Assembly: GCA_018894105.1 (NCBI GenBank)
Contig: CM032120.1
Location: forward strand, 32,634,710 to 32,698,709
Direction: 5' to 3'
Length of the DNA: 64,000 nt
Origin: Jacaranda mimosifolia
Taxonomy: Eukaryota > Streptophyta > Magnoliopsida > Lamiales > Bignoniaceae
The position numbers were made by a program, and so were the translations under genes. The notes beneath the pieces were generated by a model, which worked only from the letters and a program-made list of their open reading frames with translations, ran no database searches and was not told where the DNA came from. This document shows positions 59,854 through 64,000 of this stretch, one piece after another (within the stretch, counting starts at the first letter, position 1; the number at the start of each line of letters is the position of its first letter).

Positions 59854-61460
59854 CTAAGAAGTATTTAGACAAGCTTTGACTTTCTCCTTCAGTCGAATAA
59901 CACTGGCATGAGTGCGACTGGATTTGCAAAGAAGACGCTTGAGCTTGTAATACATGGAATCAACAAGGTTTTCCATACGCCCTGCAAGAGTCTCTACAGC
60001 TTTATTAAGATCATCTATCTTAGCTTCAAGTCCAACATCCATCTTACTAGCTTTCCCTTGAGCTCTTTTTGGTGTTTTAATGGGAGTGGGGCAAACAGGA
60101 CTAGATTCTTCAGATTCTGAGCTAATAGACATTGGAATTTTAGATTTATGGAGACAAAGCTTGATACTGCTAGGAGTTCTACCAACTCCCCTAAACCATC
60201 AATCATCCTAAGTGTAATGAATCTTCATTTTTCTAGGGCTAGCAAGATCTAAAATTTTATGGTCACACTTCCCCTTGATCCAGCCATTAGGTAGGAAAAC
60301 TCCCTCATGCTTGAAAATATGAGTAAGAATCATGGTAAGGAAGATTTTTGGCTTGATTGAAAAAGGAATAAACCATGTATTTCAGGATTATAAAGTCAAT
60401 ATTGACTGGTTCTTGTCTAACAGCCTTAGCCATCACATAAAGACTCATTGAATTAAGGTCAGTAGAATGACCACTACTAGATACCTGAGAAGAGAACACA
60501 GTAAAACTGAGCATTTTATAAAGCAAAATGTGTTTAGCCTTCAATTTGTTTAAGGTAGTCCCACCAGATAAAGCATATTGTTTACCACCCCAAAATATCT
60601 TAGATTTCATCATATGAAATATCAACATCATTAAAAAAAGGTGGAACTCTAAAATTAAAAAAACTTTGTACCATCATTAAGAAGGTCAAGTATAAAATTC
60701 AATTTTGGTGAAGACAGCACAATTTGTTTCCCAAACACATAGGATTCATTGGAGACATCATTCTCAGATTCAATGAAGGTAACATTTGAATAAAACAACT
60801 TCACCAGATATAGATATGATCTTTCATCAAGTTTCGTATATCCCATTTCAGATTACACACAAGACCAATGGCAGCAGATTTTGGCAATGAATCAAAATTA
60901 ACCGCTTTTCCCTTATTCATATTTCGACCAGAAATCTTTTGACGAAAATATTTTTCAGCTTCAGCAGAATGAAATTTGAGAGATAAAGGAACTTTATCGA
61001 AATTATAATTGGTAACTTCTTCTTAATTGATTGGAACAGAGGATTTAGGGCTTGCTAGTCCCTCATTTGAACCACTTGATTTTTCAGGAGAACTCATGGG
61101 GGTGTCCTTAATACCAAGTTCCTCGGAGCTTAAGAACTCATGTTTATCAGAAGAGGATGATTTTTCATCATTAGAACTAGAATCATTGTACCATTTTAGC
61201 AAAAGAGGAGCCTCGGATACTTTGAGAGGAATAGGCTCAAAGGAGGCCATAGAGAGTTTCTTTTTGTTTGAGGAAGAAGGCCCAACAGAATGGAGCTTCC
61301 TCTTTTTAGCATTTTGAAAAAGATGAAAAGAAGATTTTCTATTGTAGAAATTTTGAGAAGCAAAGAAAGAATGAGAAGAGAATTTTGCGTGTAATGGAGA
61401 AGACGATAGATAAGTTAGGAATAAAAGAACTTGAAAAATGCATTTTTGGAAAGTGGATCA
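59854..61460 (-). pseudogene. Extra post-pol ORF of the Sirevirus (env-like / plant transposon protein), broken
   Basis: The minus strand, after pol, carries pieces of a large protein. The N-terminal part (about 61440-61023) is serine-rich with basic clusters (KKRK and KKK near 61290-61260) and an acidic serine tract. A central part (about 61010-60655) has V-N-F-D-S-L-P, then 'RSYLYLVKLFYSNV' and 'SYVFGKQIVLSSPKLNFILD'. A next part (60600-60305) has 'LKAKHILLYKMLSFTVFS' and a V-N-I-D-F-I-I-L-K-Y-M block. A C-terminal part (60132-59854) is a predicted coiled coil ('KIDDLNKAVETLAGRMENLV'). This order resembles the ORF annotated as 'envelope-like' or 'putative plant transposon protein' in Sireviruses. 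At least one stop (61022) and two frameshifts break it. Function in intact elements is unproven. Confidence 0.6.
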
Positions 61461-61639
61461 GTTAAGAACCATAATGGCCGAAAATTTGGGAAATAAAATT
61501 GGTAATGGGGAAAGGAAAATTGAGTACATTATTATGCAGTTTTCAAGAAGGAATAACTATCAAGATTAATCATGGTTTATTTTTCCCGCCAAATCAAGTT
61601 TTGATTTTATTCCTAATTTATTCCTTATATTAATGAATT

Positions 61640-62990
61640 TTGTTTCCTCTAATTCCTTGGTAAAAATATCTGCAAGCTGATTTTTAGTAGACACGAAATC
61701 AATTGATATATCACCTTTATTCAAATGAAGAAGTGATGTTTAATTTCAATGTGTTTTGTGCGTGAATGTAAGACTTGATTTTTCAAAATGCTAATAGCAC
61801 TGGAACTATCATATAAAATAGGTATGCAAGGTACATTAATACCAAAATCATGTAGAATTTGCTCCATTCATAATACCAGGGTGCAACAATTGCCCAAGGC
61901 AATGTATTTTGCCTCAACTATGGATAATGCAACTACACTTTATTTTCTACTGCACAATGAAACCAGGCAATTTTCTAGCAGTTGACAATTACCACTAATT
62001 CTTTTTCTGTCTATTTTACAACCAGCATAATTCGCATTAGAATAGCTTATCAAATTAAAAGATTTAGAGTGTGCATACCATAAGCCATAGTTAGATAATC
62101 CCTTAAGATATCTCAATATTCTTTTAACAGTATTCAAATGGGATTCCTTTGGGTCAGACTAGAATCTAGCACATAAGCATGTTGAGAACATAATATATAG
62201 ATGGTTTGTAGTTAAATAAAGTAAACTACCAATCATACCTCTGTAGACTTGTTCGTCTACATTCTTACCATCTTCATCAAGTTTTAGTCTGATATTTGTG
62301 CTCATGGAAGTGGTTGCAGGGTTGCATTCGCTCATTCCAAACTTCTTTAGGAGCTCCATTGTATACTTTTCTTGTGAGATAAATGTCCCTTTCTGAGTTT
62401 GCTTCACTTGAAGCCCTAAGAAGAAGTTGAGTTCTCCCATTAAGCTCATCTCAAATTCCTATTTCATTTTCTCGGGAAACGCTTGACAAAGAAGATCATT
62501 ATTAGCACTGAAAATAATGTCATCGACATAAATTTGAATAATGAGAGAACAAATTTCTTGATGCTTAGTAAATAGTAAATAATGTGGTTTCTAAGATTCC
62601 AATAGAGAAACCATTGTTTATGAGAAAGTTGCTTAATCGATCATACCAAGCCCTAGGGGCTTGTTTTAGTTCATATAAAGCCTTTGTCAGTTTAAAAACA
62701 TGATGAGAAGAATTTTGATTTTTGAAACCGGGGGATTGATCAACATAAGCTTCTTCTTTTATGAATCCATTTAGAAAAGCACTTTTTATGTCCATTTGAT
62801 AGAGCAACTTTTTATGAGATGCAAATGCAAGAAGCATTTTAATTGATTCTAACCTTACAACTAGAGCAAACGTTTCATCGTAATCAATGCTTTCTTGCTG
62901 ACTGTAGTTTTTTCCTACCAGTCTGGCTTTATGCCTGACAACTTTACCAGTTTCATCTAGTTTATTTCTGAACACCCATTTGGTACTAAC
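61640..62990 (-). pseudogene. Sirevirus reverse transcriptase and RNase H, broken
   Basis: An RT frame at 62975-62565 begins after a V-S-T-K-W-V-F-R-N-K-type start and has 'RHKARLVGKNYSQQESIDYD', 'YQMDIKSAFLNGFIKEEAYV' and 'KALYELKQAPRAWYDRLSNF'. After a frame change near 62560, I-Y-V-D-D-I-I-F is intact at about 62530-62510, then 'MGELNFFLGLQVKQTQKGTF' (62449 on). RNase H follows: 'VKRILRYLKGLSNYGLWYA' (62137 on), then 'SYSNANYAGCKIDRKRISG', and at 61760-61740 H-I-E-I-K-H-H-F. Stops at about 62160, 61937 and 62455. The catalytic YVDD is preserved but the protein cannot be made whole. Confidence 0.85.
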
Positions 62991-62999
62991 AATTGGATG

Positions 63000-64000
63000 G
63001 TCTGATGGTCATTATACTAGCTTCCAGACTTCATTATTTTTAGATTGAGCAAGTTCTTCCTTTATTGCTTTAATCTAGAATGGATCTTTTAGTGCCTCTT
63101 TGACATCTTTAGGTTCAATTATTGAAATGAGAGCACAATTGGATTCATATGGTGGAACTTGTCTAGCTTTAGATCTTGTAGTTATTCCGACTCGAGTATC
63201 TCCAATGATTCTGCCAGTAGGGTGATTGGACACATTTTAAATTTGGTTCTTTGTTTAGTCCTTTCTACTAACTCGTTGGAATTAGTTTCATCAGTGGGAT
63301 TTATTTCCTCAAATGGTTCCAGTTCCTTTTAATTTGATATTGATGGCTCAGGGTCCGGGATCTTGACTGGTTTTTCGAATCCTGTAACTTCTTTGCTCAA
63401 GGTTCCCTTCGCATAAAATGGGTTAGTTTCATCAAAGGTAACATGCATGGATTCTTGAACCATTCTTTTCCTCTTATTAAATATACGATAGGCTCTATTA
63501 TGTATTAAGCAACCAATAAAGATAGCTTTATCAACTTTGGAACTAAACTTTGTCAAATAGTCTCTATCATTTAGAATGTAACATTTGCAACCAAAGACAC
63601 AGAAATAAGAAATATTTGGAACTTTACCGTGCCACAATTCATATGGGGTTTTTCTCAAAAGTTGTCTAAAAAAAACACGATTTGATACACAATAGGTCAT
63701 ATTCGCGGCTTCACCCGAAAAGAATTTTGGAAGATCATATTCATTAAGCATGGTTCTAGCAACTTCTTGCAAAATTTGATTTTTTCTTTCAACTACCCTA
63801 TTTTGTTAGGGAGTTTTAGGAACAGAAAAATCATGAATGTAACCATGTTCTTCACAAAACAAAGTAAAATTTATTTCATCAAACTCAATTCCATGGTCAC
63901 TTCAAATTTTCTTAATAAAATAACCCTTTTCATTTTGAAGTCTTTTGGTAAGTGGAATGAAAGCACTTAAATCACTATTTTTATGAGCAAGGAATAAAAC
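63000..64000 (-). pseudogene. Sirevirus integrase, partial
   Basis: The minus strand from the window edge reads a S-D-H-G-I-E-F-D block near 63900, V-V-E-R-K-N-Q near 63795, then an open frame 63772-63329 with 'ARTMLNEYDLPKFFSGEAAN', 'YELWHGKVPNISYFCVFGCK' and 'ESMHVTFDETNPF'. This covers the end of the catalytic core and the C-terminal domain; the first catalytic aspartate is beyond the window. A stop interrupts near 63808. The linker to RT (63320-63000) is decayed. Confidence 0.82.

Larger units (their letters stand above)
58188..64000 (-). mobile_element. Sirevirus-type Ty1/copia retrotransposon, 3' part (truncated by window end)
   Basis: On the minus strand: integrase (64000-63329), linker, RT (about 62990-62500), RNase H (to about 61640), an additional ORF (about 61460-59854), polypurine tracts, then an LTR (59474 to about 58188). 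The pol sequence and a long extra ORF after pol point to the Sirevirus branch. Near the low-coordinate border the minus strand reads TTCACCCCCTTCTTAGGTT, an LTR-end phrase familiar from Sireviruses. Frames are broken by several stops and shifts, but protein similarity remains high, so decay is milder than in the other elements here. The 5' LTR and gag are outside the window. Confidence 0.82.

Overview
The window is nuclear DNA of a flowering plant, most likely a woody eudicot. The evidence is three intron-rich housekeeping genes with strongly plant-specific proteins (a thylakoid-lumen PsbP-like protein, an AP-3 mu adaptin and ECHIDNA), AT-rich spacers, and plant-specific lineages of LTR retrotransposons, Helitron, CACTA, hAT and MULE-type elements. 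The species cannot be named from the sequence alone.

Layout. 1-1640: C-terminal half of a decayed LINE, split by a 179-bp MULE-type MITE. 2030-8840: a Tat-lineage Ty3/gypsy retrotransposon on the minus strand with both LTRs and an integrase. It has an internal deletion that brings RNase H against the 5' LTR, and it carries an extra gene in antisense with its own TATA box. 9649-11915: remnants of a CACTA transposase split by a complete non-autonomous Helitron (9945-11570). 11930-22085: a very old Ty1/copia relic (plus strand) that took in two later insertions only 12 bp apart: a 2.9-kb solo LTR (12462-15381, TSD ggaat) and a 5.07-kb copia element with both LTRs (15399-20466, TSD actat). 22560-23201: an LTR-like promoter region. 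25598-30535: a gag-only, pol-less gypsy element (TSD ctttc) with 114-bp tandem arrays inside its LTRs and a 1.4-kb array of short repeats after gag. 31679-34595: a 2.9-kb non-autonomous hAT element with an 8-bp TSD.

Gene island, 35.9-51.4 kb. PPL1 (plus, 3 exons, 275 aa), AP3M (minus, 8 exons, 415 aa) and ECH (plus, 6 exons, 183 aa). PPL1 and AP3M converge; AP3M and ECH diverge from a shared spacer of about 1.65 kb between start codons. AP3M and ECH both act at the Golgi/TGN in vacuolar or secretory trafficking; PPL1 acts in the chloroplast lumen in photosystem II maintenance. All splice junctions were assigned by eye from frame continuity, GT/AG borders and remembered family sequences.

51.8-64 kb is again transposon debris: the 5' end of a minus-strand gypsy element (LTR, PBS, gag, protease) at 54.3-57 kb, a copia RT fragment at 57.2-57.6 kb, and from about 58.19 kb to the window end the 3' part of a Sirevirus-type copia element on the minus strand (integrase, RT, RNase H, an extra env-like ORF, PPT, 3' LTR). 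Its 5' part lies beyond the window.

No tRNA, rRNA, CRISPR or bacterial-type system was seen. The most unusual things are the self-promoted antisense gene in the Tat element, the 3-versus-5 copy LTR arrays, the doubly hit copia relic, and the post-pol ORF of the Sirevirus.
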